Below, piece by piece: positions 44,251 to 58,226 of a stretch of DNA of 64,000 bases (position 1 is the stretch's first letter; every line of letters starts with the position of its first letter). Origin of the DNA: Carettochelys insculpta. Taxonomy: Eukaryota > Chordata > Testudines > Carettochelyidae. Made by a program: the position numbers and the translations under genes. Location: NCBI RefSeq assembly GCF_033958435.1, contig NC_134150.1, positions 35,645,501 to 35,709,500 of the forward strand. The letters run 5' to 3'. The notes beneath the pieces were generated by a model. It did no database searches. It saw only the letters and a list, made by a program, of their open reading frames with translations, and was not told the DNA's origin.

Positions 44251-45675
44251 GATGATAAAAATGTGGACAGGGCATTGGAATCTGCCAGGTGTCCTTGCGC
44301 CTATACTTCCCTAGTCCCACTGTCACCCCCATTTCTTCATTCCTGTTGTCCCACCTCTCCCGTCCCTACATGCCATAGCCCCCATTTCTTCCTCTCCCCA
44401 AATCTCTCCCTTTCCCTCTATTCCTACCTAGTCTCCCACCCCAAGTACCCCCCCAGTAAGCATTTCCTTAAGTAGTTTATTTTCACACAGTTTTAGCACC
44501 TTCTCAGTATGCTCAGATTATATTTCCCAAAATAAGAATCCCCATTTGACAAAGGAAAATCAGAGCAATCTGCTTTTTATTCTTTACTTGAGACGTTTGC
44601 CCAGAGCTGGATTCAAACCTCACAGTACCTGGGATTCTACTCCAATTTAATAACCGTTAGAACCCTTCAGAGTTACACAGGTTATACAGGTCAGTATTTC
44701 CCTGTCCATCGGCATCTGCTCACTCTGCTCCTTTAGGGTTGCAAAAGGACTTGCAAGCCTTAGTATGCCTAGCTAAAGAAGGAAGTTCTTTTTTTCAAAG
44801 AGCATTTTAATTTAAACCCTCACCTCCCCAAAATATGCCTGTATTTCCCCTCCATAGTCCCTTGAGGACACCTACTCCAGGCAGCTAGCTTCTCAGCTAG
44901 CATCTCTTGGGTAGAGACCTGTATCTCTCTCCCTCCTGATCAGGCTTTTTTTGGGCAGCATAGATCCCAGTAAAGCAGACTACTTACAGAGCCAGCACCT
45001 GTGCTTTGCTTTTTCTTTGAAGGCTGTGAATGATGTAATTGCCAGCAGTTATGTTACCACAGAAGCAAGTATATTTATTCCTAAGGTGAAAGCATTACAG
45101 AGAAAACTTACTAAAAACAGTAAGAGTTCCTTTGTTAATGCAAAAACTTGCCAGAGGTCACCCATGGGTCTTACAGGGTTTCAGTAGACCAAAGCCCTTC
45201 CAACCCTTTCCAGGAATGATCGGAGCCTCCCTGAAATAGAAGAGGACTTGACTAAGCACTCCCCTTTCCTCCCCTGCCCTCAGTTTTTAATTCCATGGAA
45301 GAAATGACATACAATCTCCAACCCACTGTAAGACATACATTTAATACAGTGAGATCAATACAAATATTGCAGGAAATTGCCCCAGCAGTCTCAGGTACTC
45401 ACTGTTGGGTGTTTGAGATGCTGGTGCGTTGATCTGACGCCTGGTTTCATCTCTATCTGTGAACAGCAAAACTTTATCATAATGCAAGCTCTTTTTCTTT
45501 CCTGGTGGCTCCTTTGGTTGAATTCTTTCTATATGCATGGTGCTTGTGACTTCATGGAACACAGTGGTGATAATTGAACTATAATTTACATCACTGGATT
45601 GTCCTCTAAATCTGTTATCTGTTACGTCTGACCCTGCTGCAAGCATGCTAAGAGTAACATCAGGGAAGACGAAGT
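44251..45675. other. Unassigned noncoding stretch
   Basis: C-rich at 44300-44460, otherwise unremarkable. No exon found. Confidence 0.4.
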
Positions 45676-45676
45676 A

Positions 45677-46350
45677 TTAAAGGGGTAGCCATGTTAGTCT
45701 GTATCTGCAAAAACAACAAGAAGTCCTGTGGCACCTTACAGACTGTGGTTAGTTCTACACACAAAGGTTCTTCTGGCAAAACTGGGCTTTCTTCTGAAAA
45801 ACCCCCAGATCATCTACATGCAAAATGTGCTTTGTCGACAATCTGGCAACAAAACTCGGTGCATCTGCAGGCAGCATTCAGTATAAAGCCTTTCTTGGCA
45901 GTTCCCTGTCAACAAAACAGCCCTGTAGACACCCTGGGGCCCTTTTGTTGACAGGCAGGGCTTCAGGTTCACTCTGCAGCCCTGTTTGCAGAGCTTCCAG
46001 TCAGCCATTCTGTTGAGAGAGGGCTGGGCAGTCTGGCTGCTCTCTCTTGACAGAGCACATTGCTCTTTCAGTCTGCTTTTATGTTTAGATACAATCTTTT
46101 GAAGACGTTTAACTGGAAAATCCCTTCTGACAGTCACTTCTGTCGACAAATGCTTCTTGTGTCAACGCAGCCTAACAGATTTATCAGAACATAAGATTTT
46201 GTGGGCAAAAACCCACTTTGTCAGATGCATCTGCCTAACTGAGCTATAATTTACGTTACTGATGAAGTGGGTCTTTCCCCCTGGAACCTTATGTGCCAAT
46301 AAATCTGTTAGTCTGTAAGGTGCCACAAGACTTGTTGTTTTTGAGGAACG
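45677..46350. repeat. Inverted pair of an interspersed repeat, split by a Harbinger-type MITE
   Basis: An antisense copy (GGGGTAGCCATGTTAGTCTG ... GTGGCACCTTACAGAC, 45677-45743) resumes at 46173 as TAACAGATTTATCAG ... AAAACCCACTTTGTCAGATG. It is followed by a sense copy, TGATGAAGTGGGTC ... ATAAATCTGTTAGTCTGTAA ... GTGCCACAAGACTTGTTG, to about 46350. A related sense copy is at 63340-63455. The family is common in sauropsid DNA as far as I recall, but I cannot name its class. Confidence 0.7.
45747..46172. mobile_element. Harbinger-type MITE nested in the inverted repeat
   Basis: The left end GGTTAGTTCTACACACAAAG and right end TTGTGTCAACGCAGCC are diverged inverted ends of the GGCTRYGTCTACAC type. 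Removing the element rejoins the host repeat as CAGAC-TAA-CAG, with TGT/TAA as a damaged 3-bp duplication. Confidence 0.6.
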
Positions 46351-48317
46351 TGAAGCAACTTTCCTGTCTTAGATCATGGACAGCTAGACCATGAGTTTTG
46401 CAGTCACCCAAGCACAGGGATTGTTCTTTGTTTGCACCTGTTGTAAGGCAGGAAAGCTTCAGGGACAGCCCAACTGGGAGCTCCAGGAGACTTGTGCTGT
46501 TCTATGGCTCCCACTAGGTAGGTATGTCTCCAGACCATGATCCATTATTTTTGCCTAATTAAGCCTCAGCTGGTGGAAGCTCTGTCCCAATGTTGTCAAG
46601 AGGCAACAGTGATAAAAAGGCTGCCTTAATATATCATCTACACGGGCAGTAAAATAAAAAAAAGCATTAAAGAATATTTTTGTATTGCATCTCTGAGCAT
46701 CTATACTCCTTATTTAGTTGGTGAGAATAGACAGTAATCAGATGTATTTTGGGCAAGATCATACTGTGTATTACACATTTTAAACTCCCCATTGATTTCA
46801 GTAAAGATATTCACAATTTTTACTTGTATCAAGGAGAGCAGAATATGGCCCTTGCTCTTCAGCCTCTGATAATATCAGGTTAGTCTTGATGAAAGAGTTC
46901 AAAAAAAAAAAAAAAAGGGTTCTCGTGAGGCAGGACAGGAGGCTCATTCTAAATGACCCCCTTCCCAATTCTAGCAGCTGAAGTTGCAATTGTGCTTTCA
47001 ATCTACAAACATGTTTCTTTTTTCCAAAAGAAAAATAGCTCACTGAACCAGCACAGGGGAGGAAAAAATCCAAATCATCAAAGATTCTACATTAAACGGG
47101 TAGATCAAAGATGCTATTTCCTCAGAGACAGAAGGTCCTTTATTCAATGACTACCAAAGTTAAATCAAAGTTTAATTAACCTTAGTTGAGTAGTTTCTCT
47201 TTAAAGAATGTGAAATAATTCGTAAATGATCTTTGTGGGCTGATTTCATGCCAAGTGGGTTCCGGTTTTAGATAATGCAAAGGTTACCTATCTGCTAATA
47301 TTACTTCTGTCCTTTAACAAGTGCATTTATGCTTCCAGAATGATTGTAATTCTAACACAATATACCTATTTCAAACATTGTACTGGGCCTTGAATTGACT
47401 AGTATTCCTTTTGAACTATCTTTGAATTCTGAGTTGCCCTTTGAAGGCCTCAGAATATTTTGAGCAGATTTTTTTTCCTGCAAAAACAAGCCCCTTAGAG
47501 TGTGGCAACTAGGTCATTAATTTGTGCCAAACTCCTCACCTATATTTGAATTTGGGATGGACAATATATACTGTATGTGCCATGACTCACCAGGAGGTGA
47601 GCTCCTTGTGCAGCAAGCCCTTGGGTAGTCATACAATTAGTAATTAAAATTCTATACAAAATGATCACCCGGGCTTTTAAATTTCACAATGAATAAATAG
47701 TCTGTCCAGTGAAGATGTGTCAGTTTGTAAAGTTAAGATTTAACTGGAACAGAAAAGGAAGTCTCCACTACTATTCCAACTTCACCTGACGAACATGCAG
47801 GAAAGTGGTTTTTATTTCACCTACTGGGTCCTGATTTGCTACTCTCTTCTCCTGGCTTTCGAACTATGGAGGTCTAAATCTTGTTAGTTCTGTTGGTTCC
47901 AGAGCCTGAGTGACACAATGCTCAGAGACTAAAGTCACTGCCTGGCTTTCCCTCCTGCTGCTTTTCCTGGGGGCTGGTGTGTGAGAGTAGTGCTGTGTCT
48001 AGCAAGGAGTAGGCTGAGTACACCACATCACAGTGTGTCTAAGAACAAGCAAATGAGATGGGTTAGGTGTTGGGAGGGAGTCTGCAAATTGTAAAAGATG
48101 TTGCAGTGGCCCATAGGTTGCTTACGTAGCCTTCATTGAATGCAATACAGTTACACAATCATGTATCCTAAACCCTATACAGAAATAGCAGCTAGATGAG
48201 TTTTCTTTTGGCTTTTGGGGTAGAGTCCTGGGGTTTGAAAGGGCTAGACCTGTGCTCCATGTCAGATACTGCCTAAAATTCTGAGCATTTTGACACCTGA
48301 AGATCAGATGCCCAGAG
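46351..48317. other. Unassigned noncoding stretch
   Basis: An A run at about 46902-46917. No exon or repeat recognised over 2 kb. Confidence 0.4.
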
Positions 48318-49315
48318 ATTTGTTTCTAGTGGAGAGCCCCAAGGTTCGGTTCTGGGTCCTGTTCTGTTCAACACATTTATCGATGACCTGGGGGAGGGGT
48401 TGGATTGCACCCTCAGCAAGTTTGCGGATGATGCTAAGTTAGGGGGAGAGGTAGATACACTGGAGGGTAGGGACAGGGTCCAGACTGACTTAGACAAATT
48501 GGAAGACTGGGCTGCAAGAAATCTGATGAGGTTCAATAAGGTCAAGTGCAGAGTCCTGCACTTGGGCTGGAAGAATCCCAAGCATTGTTACAGGCTGGGG
48601 TCCGACTGGCTCGGCAGTAGTTTTGCAGAAAAGGACCTGGGAGTTGTAGTGGACAAGAAGATGGACATGAGTCAACAGTGAGCCGTTGTAGCCAAGAAAG
48701 CTAATGGCATATTAGGTTGCATCAAGAGGAGCATTGCCAGTAGATACAGAGAAGTGATTATTCCTCTTTATTCGGCTTTGGGGAGGCCGCATCTGGAGTA
48801 CTGTGTCCAGTTCTGGGCTCCCATTTATAGGAAGGATGTGGATACGCTGGAGAAGGTCCAGCGGAGGGCGACCAAAATAATTAAGGGGCTGGAGCGTATG
48901 ATTTATGAAGAAAGGTTGAGGGAATTGGGACTGTTTAGTCTGCAGAAGAGAAGACTGAGGGGGAACCTGATAACAGCCTTCAACTTACTGAAGGGAGGCT
49001 GCAAAGAGGCTGAAGAGAGGCTGTTCACAGTGGTCACGGATGGCAGAACACAGAACAGTGGTCTCAAGTTGCAGTTGGAAAGGTCCAGGCTGAACATTAG
49101 GAAAAACTTTTTCACTAGGAGGGTGGTGAAGCATTGGAATGGTCTACCCAGGGAAGTAGTGGAGTCTCCATCCCTGGAGGTGTTAAAGTCTTGGCTCAAC
49201 AAAGCCCTGTCTGGTCTGATCTGATGGGTTTGGTCCTGCTTAGAGCACAGGGCTGGACTTGATGGCTTTTATATGTCTCTTCCAGCTCTATTGTTCTATG
49301 ATTCTATGATTTGAT
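48318..49315 (+). mobile_element. CR1 LINE, 5' truncated
   Basis: Encodes the C-terminal half of CR1 ORF2: the reverse transcriptase box [10 protein letters not shown] with both aspartates, [17 protein letters not shown], then [20 protein letters not shown] and [18 protein letters not shown]. One stop (TGA at about 48680) interrupts the frame. Ends with CTATTGTTCTATGATTCTAT. Younger than the 1-1908 copy. Confidence 0.95.
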
Positions 49316-50429
49316 GCACACATTTGTAATTCACTGATTGGTGTGTATTATGCCCTCTGCTTTAGACTTAATCCACAAATTATGGGGCTGTTTTAGGTCC
49401 TTGTTTGAGTGTTTCGTTTGTTAGGCTGGACTGCAGAGAATCATACAATTTTCATACATCTACACAGTGCTTTATATGTTAACAAAAAAAGAACAAACAA
49501 AAAGAGGAGCTGGTACTCAGCCAGCTCCCCATCCTCCTCCCCAGCCAGTGCTGCAGTTGGGGCTGCCGAGGTGCTGTACTGAGTACCAGCAAGTACTAGC
49601 AAAATAAAAGCACCGCATCTACATCTGATTATCTTACACCCAGATCTTGCATTCCTTTGTGAGCTTAAAACTTCTGTAATGACTGGGAGTTTGGGGTGGC
49701 CACAGAATGCAAAACTGAAGCTTATCGAGGAGTTAACAAAATTTTTTTGAGCAATAGATTCATAAGTGCAGTTTCATATTCATATTGCTCATGTCACAGC
49801 TGTTATTCCCATATCACAGATTTACATAATCTTGCATCACAAAATACAGTGTGAAAGGTCATGAATTTAGAACGCACCTTGGAACAAAATATGGGAAAAT
49901 GTCCTAAAACATCAAAGAGGAATTTTTCTCTGAGGGAACATCTGTTCTCAGCTTGGGAAATGGCAGTTTTTTCAAAGTGCGTTTAGCAACTCTGACTGCA
50001 GGGAGGCTATTTATGTATAACGAGTACAGTAATTCCTTTCTGCTTACAGATAGCAACAGCCTCATAATAGCAGCTCGATAATTTCAGCACCCCTCTTGCG
50101 CTGAAAATGCAGTAGATGTATTATTCCCTTGGTATGCAGGCAAGCCTGCAAGTTTGGTTCCATGTTGAATGAGATGCCTGTCCCCTGATGCTGGAGCTTG
50201 GTGCCAAAACCTTTTACATAATGTCAGTCTCTGTGCTTTCCTTGAAAAATATGTCAAGGGCTTAAACTTTTTGACTTAGCCATAATCACAATTAAACAAG
50301 TAGAAGGAAAACATTACACTCCATTTCTTAAGTATAAAAATTGAATTCAGAAGAAATGGTGATGATTTGCAATTTCCAAGGGCAATAAATGGCTCCCGTG
50401 GCTTTAACAAACATAGATGCTGCTGTCAT
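49316..50429. other. Unassigned noncoding stretch
   Basis: No exon or repeat recognised. Confidence 0.4.
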
Positions 50430-50743
50430 AGGGTGACCAGATCTCCCTGTCCCAAATATGGGACAGAGAGATATGGGGGAGGAGGGGCAGCTTCTCCTGG
50501 CTGCACCAAACCCTGGGGAGCTGGTGCCCCACACCTCAGCCCCAGGGAAGTGGCAGCCGCAGGTGCTCCCCACCCAGAGCTGCAGCAGCGGGCACTCCAT
50601 GCCCGGAGCCCCAGAAAATGGCAGCTGTGGGTGCTCCTGCCCCCCCCACCTCCCCAGGCTCTGAGGGCCTAAATATGAGACAATTGGTCCCTTTAAGAAA
50701 AAATATGGGACCGTCCCGCCCAATACAGGACGGATGGTCACCT
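50430..50743. mobile_element. MITE of the GGTGACCAG family, copy 2
   Basis: AGGGTGACCAGATCTCCCTG at the left and GGACGGATGGTCACCTT at the right form imperfect inverted ends, with subterminal TCCCAAATATGGGAC and ATATGGGACCGTCCC. The interior is GC-rich and noncoding. See 9977-10110. Confidence 0.72.
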
Positions 50744-52049
50744 TGTGCTGCCAGCTTGTTCCAGAATGGTGGAACTTTTTTATGGTTTCAGCTACTTAGA
50801 TTGCAGCATTGCATTAAAAGTTGAAGCTTTTTTATATTTCTTCCTCAGGGGGGTTGGTCCTGATTGATTAAATTGTCATTGTTTGAGTTAGTTCCTGAAT
50901 GATAACTTGGCATTTTTAACAGTGTGATTTGTTTAAAGAGACAGCTTTTTGATAGCGCAATCTAGCTGATAATTTTCAACCAGAAAAAGGAGCTTTAATT
51001 CACTGTGTGTACTCGACCTTTCACCACTCCTTCAAGAAACTTGGAAAATAATGTAGAGATTGTGAAACACATAAAAATACATCAGAATCAAGCTTATTCC
51101 TCCTTTAACATATCATAGGCCCAGTCTTTATATGACAATTATATGGCCTCAATGTAGTATCTGAGTACCTCACCATCTTTAATGGGCTGATTGTTTCCAG
51201 GGAGGGACCTGGGAGCCACAGGCCCAGTTTAATGGAAGCTGGGTGCCTGATTACTTTTAAGATGCTGAGCCAGAGAGACTTGTGCCAAACTCCTTGCACA
51301 AGGTCACATCAGAAGTTTGTGCAAATCTGAGAATCAGACTCTGGTCTCCTGACTCCGAAGCTGGTGTAAGCAGGGTCTGAATGAGGTCTGAATGTCTGAA
51401 TGCTCCCTTGACAGCTAGCTGGGAGAGGGAGAGATGTCAGGAGCAAACTGTATTTACATGAAGACAGCTATTCTGGTTACAGCAGCAAGGCAGGTGGCAG
51501 CAGATGCTAATTGATCAGGGAGTGGAAAGAGTAGTTGGTGAGGCAGTGAGAAACCATGGCTACTGGGGTGGCCAGCAAAGAGGAACCTTGGCTGATGGGG
51601 CAGCTGGATGATGAGGAACAGCAGTGCAAGGTTGGTCAGCCAAAGCGAGTGCTCAGGTGACCTAGCAATCAGGGGTGTAATTGCTTATGTTAGGATAACA
51701 CAGTGGTAAACTAGATCTCTGGGCTAAACCCAAGTCAGTTCCTAACTTGCAACATAATCTTATTTGCTCCATTAAAGTCTCTTTGTCTCAGTTTCATCAT
51801 GTCCCATGAAATACTTGCCTAACTTTACAAATCACACTGAAATTGAAGCATGCTACATAAGTCCACAGAAAGCAGGTTAATCATTAAACCACTACTTTTA
51901 TCAAGCCAATGGTGACATTAAACTTTTTTATGCCTTAGGTCCTGGCAGGTCTTTTGCTAAAATGATGACAGAGGAATTGACTGAGGTTTTAGGTGGAGAC
52001 TGATATGCTGCAGGTAGATTGTTTTCTGACCACTGATCACCCTCCAATT
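50744..52049. other. Unassigned stretch with a MIR-like remnant
   Basis: CTTGCACAAGGTCACATCAG and CTGGTCTCCTGACTCC at 51290-51362 look like a worn MIR on the minus strand. Nothing else recognised. Confidence 0.4.
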
Positions 52050-53215
52050 AGAGTCACAGAGTTTAAGGCCAGAAGAGACCAATGGGTTGTCTAGCGTGGC
52101 CTTCAGTATATCACCTACCCCCACCCAGCATCCATATATTTAACCTAACAATTGAAATTAGACCATAAAGATAATAGTGCACAGATACTATTGTGTGCTG
52201 TGGGGAGAGAATAATGGGGAGTGAGGTGCACCCACCCACGCCCTGCAAGGGCAAGTAATTGATTGTGAGATACACCTAGATTAATGCAGCTAAATAACTA
52301 GCATTTCATGCTGTAGAGGAAGGAAACCCCTGCAAGTTCACCACCAATGTGACCGGCGAGGTGGGAATTCTTCCTGATTCCACATCTGGTGATCCATCAG
52401 ACTGAGTACATGGGCAGAAATCAGCCAGATAAGCATGGGAGAGACAGAAGGTTTGGTGCCACTTCAGAAATCTGGTCTATCTCTAGCTGTGGCCAACCCT
52501 AAAGCTACAGAGCAAGGAAACCAAATCAGCCCCAGAATGCTTGGTCAAGGTGGCAGAAGTCCCTTTCTGACCCCTGCAGGTGACTGTCTGAAGTTCTGAT
52601 GCATAAGCTCCAGGAACGTGAGACTTAAGTGAGAAGGAATCCCCAGAAATGCAGAGCCCTGCTCCCCACCATCAAAAGCAACCCCCTCATACAATTCTAC
52701 ACACACATTGGTACAGCTCCCTAATAAAACTGACTACGTTGGTTGCCCAACAAATCCATTGAGACACTGTCCTAGAAGCTCACTCCTCTGATGATCAGAA
52801 ACCTAATTTCCAAACCTGAATTTGGTCATAGTCAGTTTATACTGATTTGTTCTTGTATCAGTATTGTCCTTCAGTGGCTTATATGTCTCATAATTTTCCC
52901 TGCTATTTTTGTTCCTGATGTATTTCTACAGAGGAATCATATCCCCCCTCAGCTTCTCTTTTGCTAAACAAGCCAAGCTCCTCCAGTCCAATCTCAGAAA
53001 CTAAGCCTTCCATTCACGCGATCAATAGTTCTTCTTGCCATCTGTGCCAGTTTGAATTAATTTTCTTGAACATGGATGACCAGAACTGTAAACACTATTC
53101 CAGATGAGATCTCACCAGTCCATTGTACAATGGAATTAATTTTTCTCTAGATCTTCTGGAAATGCCTCACCTGATACCTCCTAGGATCACATGTGCCATT
53201 TTTTGCAGCTGGTAT
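52050..53215 (-). mobile_element. CR1-group LINE, antisense
   Basis: Read on the plus strand, AGAGTCACAGAGTTTAAGGC, ATCATATCCCCCCTCAGCTT, AAACAAGCCAAGCTCCTCCA, CCAGATGAGATCTCACCAGT and GGAAATGCCTCACCTGA follow in the order expected of the complement of a CR1 3' region and C-terminal ORF2. Heavily diverged, no open frame. Confidence 0.82.
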
Positions 53216-56200
53216 ACCAGGTGCTCAAGTGGACTCCATCTGTGAAGAAGAGTTTCTTTTCTGTGAATACCTTCCATCTGTCAGCCATCCCCAAATCTTC
53301 TCCTAGTGCCATTCCTTGAGCCATCTGACAATCTTCATTATCTTGGCATAACTTTATTCTCCCTCTCTATAGGGACTGGCAGTATTCTGCTGAAGATTAC
53401 CTGAGTTTTCACTTTTTACACAGCCACACATAATCACTTTTGATCCAGCCCATTGGAAATCCAGAAATATCTTTTATCCTGACATTCAGCATAATCAGTG
53501 AATTCTTCCATACTCCCATCAGGATCCTTTTCAGCCTCCTGTCCACGTCTCACACCTTTGCTCCTGGCATTTTGCACACTCTTCTGTGCTCTTGGTCTGG
53601 TCTGGTGACAGGCCTGTCGATTCTTTTACAGATCCCCTCATTACAGACCTGTCTCCCCCTCGTGCTGGTGTGAATTTGTCTCATGTTCTCTCTCACAGTC
53701 CCCTGGACATCATCCTTATTCTCTTGGTCTCTGGTTCCTAACTATCTCCAGTGTGCCTCATTCTCTTCCACAGGAATTGGCTTCCCTTCTTTTCTTCTTT
53801 GCCACTCCATCTTCTGCCTATGTCTCCTCCTCATTTTCAGGTGCAGCAAACCTGTTACTCAATTCTGTTTCACTTCCACTATCCACTCTCTTCCTCTGCC
53901 TTGTCTTCATGGTGACTGGCCAGCCAGCCATTCACATCCCTTTGTTTGTCAGGTATCCACGAATCCTGAGTTGTTCCTCCCCTCTCCTGTATTATACCTT
54001 CAGTCCCCCATATGAATTCCATCATTGTTCCCAGCTGCATCTCTCCATCTTTTGATTCTTCTCTGCCTGTGACATTTCATGCATCTGTACTTTCCGTCAG
54101 ATACCCATTCAAGGATTGTGCACATCCCACCGCTGCTGTATTCAAACAAGACTTAGGCTGTTCTCCTCCTCAAATCACTTCTGGTACTGGTTCAGTAGCT
54201 GTCATTGTTTTCTCTTCCTAGTCCATACTAGAAAAGGTTGAGGGGGAAGGACAAAATTTGCCCCCCCGACAACTCTCCTTCCAACTGAGATCCTGCTGTT
54301 AACTGCCAACTCTGACAAGTATGGATAAATGGATCCGTTCATGGCCAGGAGAAACTTTCCATGCCTCAATTTAGAACAGTGCCCAGCTAGCCAGGTGCAC
54401 TATGGGTGTTTAAACTTTCTGCTTAAGTGTCAGTCATGGTGACTACTACAGGCAGGATACTGGTTTGGGTGATGGATCACAGGTCTGATCTAATGTAGCA
54501 AACCTAGTGTTTCTAGCACCTGTGTTGCTTATCAATAAAGAATGTCAAAATGCGATACTGGACTATAAAGAAAGTTTCAATGACAGCAGTGGATGGTGCA
54601 GTATTCTACTGTATTTATTAATAAATATAACAATCTAATATGTAGTTGGGGTAGTCATTTTCATGTGCCTTCAAAATAATCTGTAGACTCTTAAGTAGGA
54701 GGAAATAAGCTGTAAGAAAAAAGAAGTATAAAACATTCTTTAAAACTGGAATGATTTATATCATAACCTTATGAGGTAGCATACTCCACCTCTTAAAACA
54801 GCAACCCCTTGAGGATGACTGTTTTCCTAATTTGCATATATAATTGACCTCACATTAGCAGCTCATTAGAAAAATTGAGCCACTGTGACAAATGCAAACC
54901 CACCATGACAGAGCCTCTGCTTATAAATATATTACTGAATACTCGGCTGGATTTTTAAAAGGAAAGCTGGGAAAACATTGATTTCTCTGAAAAAAATCAG
55001 TTTAATTTAACTCTGTAAATGAAACTATTGGGCCAAAATTTGCACACTCAAACACGTGAAGGCCCTGCAATCTATATTGAGACACATTAGTTAGCATCTT
55101 GATTTTCAAATATTTGTGAGTAGCCAAATCTCATGTGTATAGCAGTCACACATGTAGGTGTTCACTACACCGTTAGAAAAAATAAGCCCACTTAGTTAGA
55201 TGCCTACATTTAGAATTCGGTGTCTGACTTCAGGCAGAGAGTTTTGAAAATCCAGGCCTCCAAATCCACAACAGAACACTTAAGTAAGTGGCCTGCTTTT
55301 CAAAGAAACCCATCACCTACCCACAATTTCCTCTGCTTTGACATCAGTCTGTATTTAAATGTCTTAAAAAAGTGTAACAATTTTGAAGATTTGGGCTGTG
55401 AGATTTGATTAGCATGTTATAGAGTTAAAAGAAGGTGTCTGGAGGTACAGCTCATCTCTTTCACAGAAGCTAATAAGCAATTCATGATTGTTAACAAGCA
55501 CAAATAACAATTTTTGCACATACCAGAGCATTAACCAAAGTAATCTTTTCTGTCTGTTTTTCCAGAGATTGATAGATCATTGTTAACTTAACTTTTTCCC
55601 CACAGTAATCTTGGGAGAGAGCGAAGCTTTACATTTTTCATACACATTTACAATTCCTGCCAGTTACTGGACAAATTCTCAAAACTCCATTCTATTTAGA
55701 TAAATCCTGAAAAATGTTCAGACATTTAGGTGAAACACATCTGAAGGTAGCTGAACTTATTTTTTCCACTACAAAATTGTGTGAGAAAGGCGAAGGACAA
55801 GTCCCATTTTTTACTGCCAACTTGCATTTTATAGGAGAAAAGATGAACCTCGGTGACCTTCAGCAATACCAGCTAACAGAACCCAGCATCTGAAAAGGAA
55901 ATGAAAGGAATGGCGTAAGGTGAGAAAGGATATGAAAAAAGGGCTGGCTCAGATGATTCTAATCTGCACTGGGAAAGAAGGAGGATCAAATGCTTCTTTG
56001 GTTCAGGGAAAATATCTGTTGAATGAGTGACAAGACTACAGACTCAACCCAATCCCAGTGTGGGACTGAATTTGTGATGTCTGGTTTATGAAATCAATTC
56101 TCTAACCCTGGAGCTGTGCAACCAGATCTTAGGTTGCTTCACCACAGGGTGAAGGTTGCTTCTGGCCTGCAAGTGACATGTAGCTGATGAGTGAACCTTA

Positions 56201-57800
56201 TGGAAGGTTAATTTTTTCCAAATTCTTCTGTTTCAACCTTGTTCTTCTATTACGGATCCCAACACTTGCTAATGGGTGGGATATCATCTGACTTTATCAT
56301 GGCATGTCTGCATGTTTGTTTTGTTCTGACAGCTTACGAACTATTAAGATAGGTGGCACAACAAGGACTAAGAGCTTTTCCTGTTATGAAGGAAAAAGAG
56401 AATTTCTTATGCTTTGCAGGAAAACAGAATTACTCTATCTTCTGTGACATTTAAAGAGAACAGGTCAAACTAGAAATGAAGGATAACCTGTCGCCTTTTA
56501 GGTTACTTTATTGGAACTCATGTTGTGCTATACCAAAGGATGTATTGGGACTGAATCAGGAGCTGAGTGTCCCATTTACAGTTCTAAGTCTGTGCAACTG
56601 AGGTTGCATCCTGTGTCTATTTCATGGTTGAGCAGATCACAGTAACACTCTAGGTGCCTGCTGTTTGGTTTGAAACCATATTTAGAATGAAATTGCCTAA
56701 GAAAATGCCAAATGGCTCCAGATGAAGGAAAGTCATTTTGGTTTTGCTTGTTGGTTTGGTTTTTTTTTTGCTGCTTGCTGACCTAGTATGGTTGGATTAT
56801 ACTCAGAATATCATAAGTGAGCAACTCTCTTGTTCTTTGGAACTTAAATTTTCCATCACCATGGAAAAACATAGTGTGCTCTATCAATGTTGCTTCATAA
56901 ATGAAGATTTCCTTACTGGTCTAACTATTAAAGGATCAAATCTAGCCTTAGTATAAGCTTTTGGTTTCACTGGAGCTTTGCAACTTTACTGCAGGGCTGA
57001 ATTTGGCCTGAAACGTGGGTATATGAGGTTATAGTTTAATGAGTTTGCAGGTGAATGTTAGTCTCTCCATAAACACAGGCACATCCACACTCAGGTGCCT
57101 TTTATTTCATAACCTTAAATTGCAAAGCTGAGTAACAAGCCCAGCTCCAAGTCTGAAAAACAATGCTGGAAGTGTGTCCAATATATTGTTATTGAAACAC
57201 CTGCAAAACTCAGCATTTCCTTTCTGAGCTTTATGTCTGTCATAGCAACCATTTCTTAAAAGCTCCTGAGCAACAAGCAAATGACTATGAAATACCACAG
57301 AGGTTTATCAATGCAATCATTCACCATTCTAGTATGCCCTTCAATCATTATGTGTAGTGTTACGTGATAATGCTGTTCATTAGAGCCCACCTACTCCTAC
57401 ACATCAGTGGTCCTCCCACACCATGCAGAAGAATGACTTTTGTGCTGAGTTTCTTATGGATTGAGGAATAAATATGGATTTCTGCTGTGCATGGAAAACA
57501 TGCATATTCTCCTTCTGCCCACGTATATGCGGTATATATTTTCATTATGAATGGGATGTAAATTGACAATACTAACACTGGAAGTTGAAGGAGGAGTAAA
57601 ATGCACTTATAATGGGTTCCTTGATGAGGTTTTGTAAAATAATTTATCCAATCAGTTAATGCAAATAAAAAGCTCGTATTTTCACTGATTGTATACTATA
57701 GACCAAATGCTCTAAGTGAAAAGTGATAAATGCACTGAGTAGACATGAAATTAAGAAAAATAACTAAAATAGCTATACCCACCTACCACAAATAGAAGAG
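53216..57800. other. Unassigned noncoding stretch
   Basis: 53400-54230 is pyrimidine-rich on the plus strand and keeps open frames by composition only. The rest is AT-rich. No exon, promoter or assignable repeat seen over 4.6 kb. Confidence 0.4.
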
Positions 57801-57814
57801 GAGGGAAGGAAGAT

Positions 57815-58026
57815 TGGCTATTAGGAAAAACTGTTTCACTAGGAGCACGGTGAAGCACTGGAATGCATTACCTAGAGGGGTGGTGGAATCTCCATCCATA
57901 GAGGTTTTTAAGTCCTGGCTTAACAAAGTCCTGTTTGGGATGATTTCATTGGGATTGATCCTGCTTTTGGCAGGAGGTTGGTTTCCATGACCTCCTGAGA
58001 TCCCTTCCAGCCCTAGGATTCTATAA
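57815..58026 (+). mobile_element. CR1 3' end
   Basis: TTAGGAAAAACTGTTTCACT, GTGAAGCACTGGAATGC, GGTGGAATCTCCATCCATAG and CCCTTCCAGCCCTAGGATTC give a 210-bp CR1 3' terminus. Confidence 0.93.
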
Positions 58027-58142
58027 TAAGAGACTCACATATGACAACTGCTACTCATGTCACTTAGCTCTTAGATACTATGGTAATAGGCACAGCATAA
58101 AAACCCAAAAAGAACAGAATACATGAATAACATGTTCTACTC

Positions 58143-58226
58143 TAGATGGTGCTTGGTCCTGCTGTGAGTGCAGGGAACTGGACTTGATGTCTTCTCAAGG
58201 TCCCTTCCAGTCCCATGAATTTTTAG
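58143..58226 (+). mobile_element. CR1 3' end, second short piece
   Basis: CTAGATGGTGCTTGGTCCTG, GGACTTGATGTCTTCTCAAG and GTCCCTTCCAGTCCCATGAA. An independent 3' stub of a different CR1 subfamily from the preceding piece. Confidence 0.85.

Noticed and set aside
53440..54221. Overlapping open frames rich in Ser, Leu and Phe
   Set aside because: They result from pyrimidine-rich sequence. No start or splice context and no resemblance to a membrane protein family.
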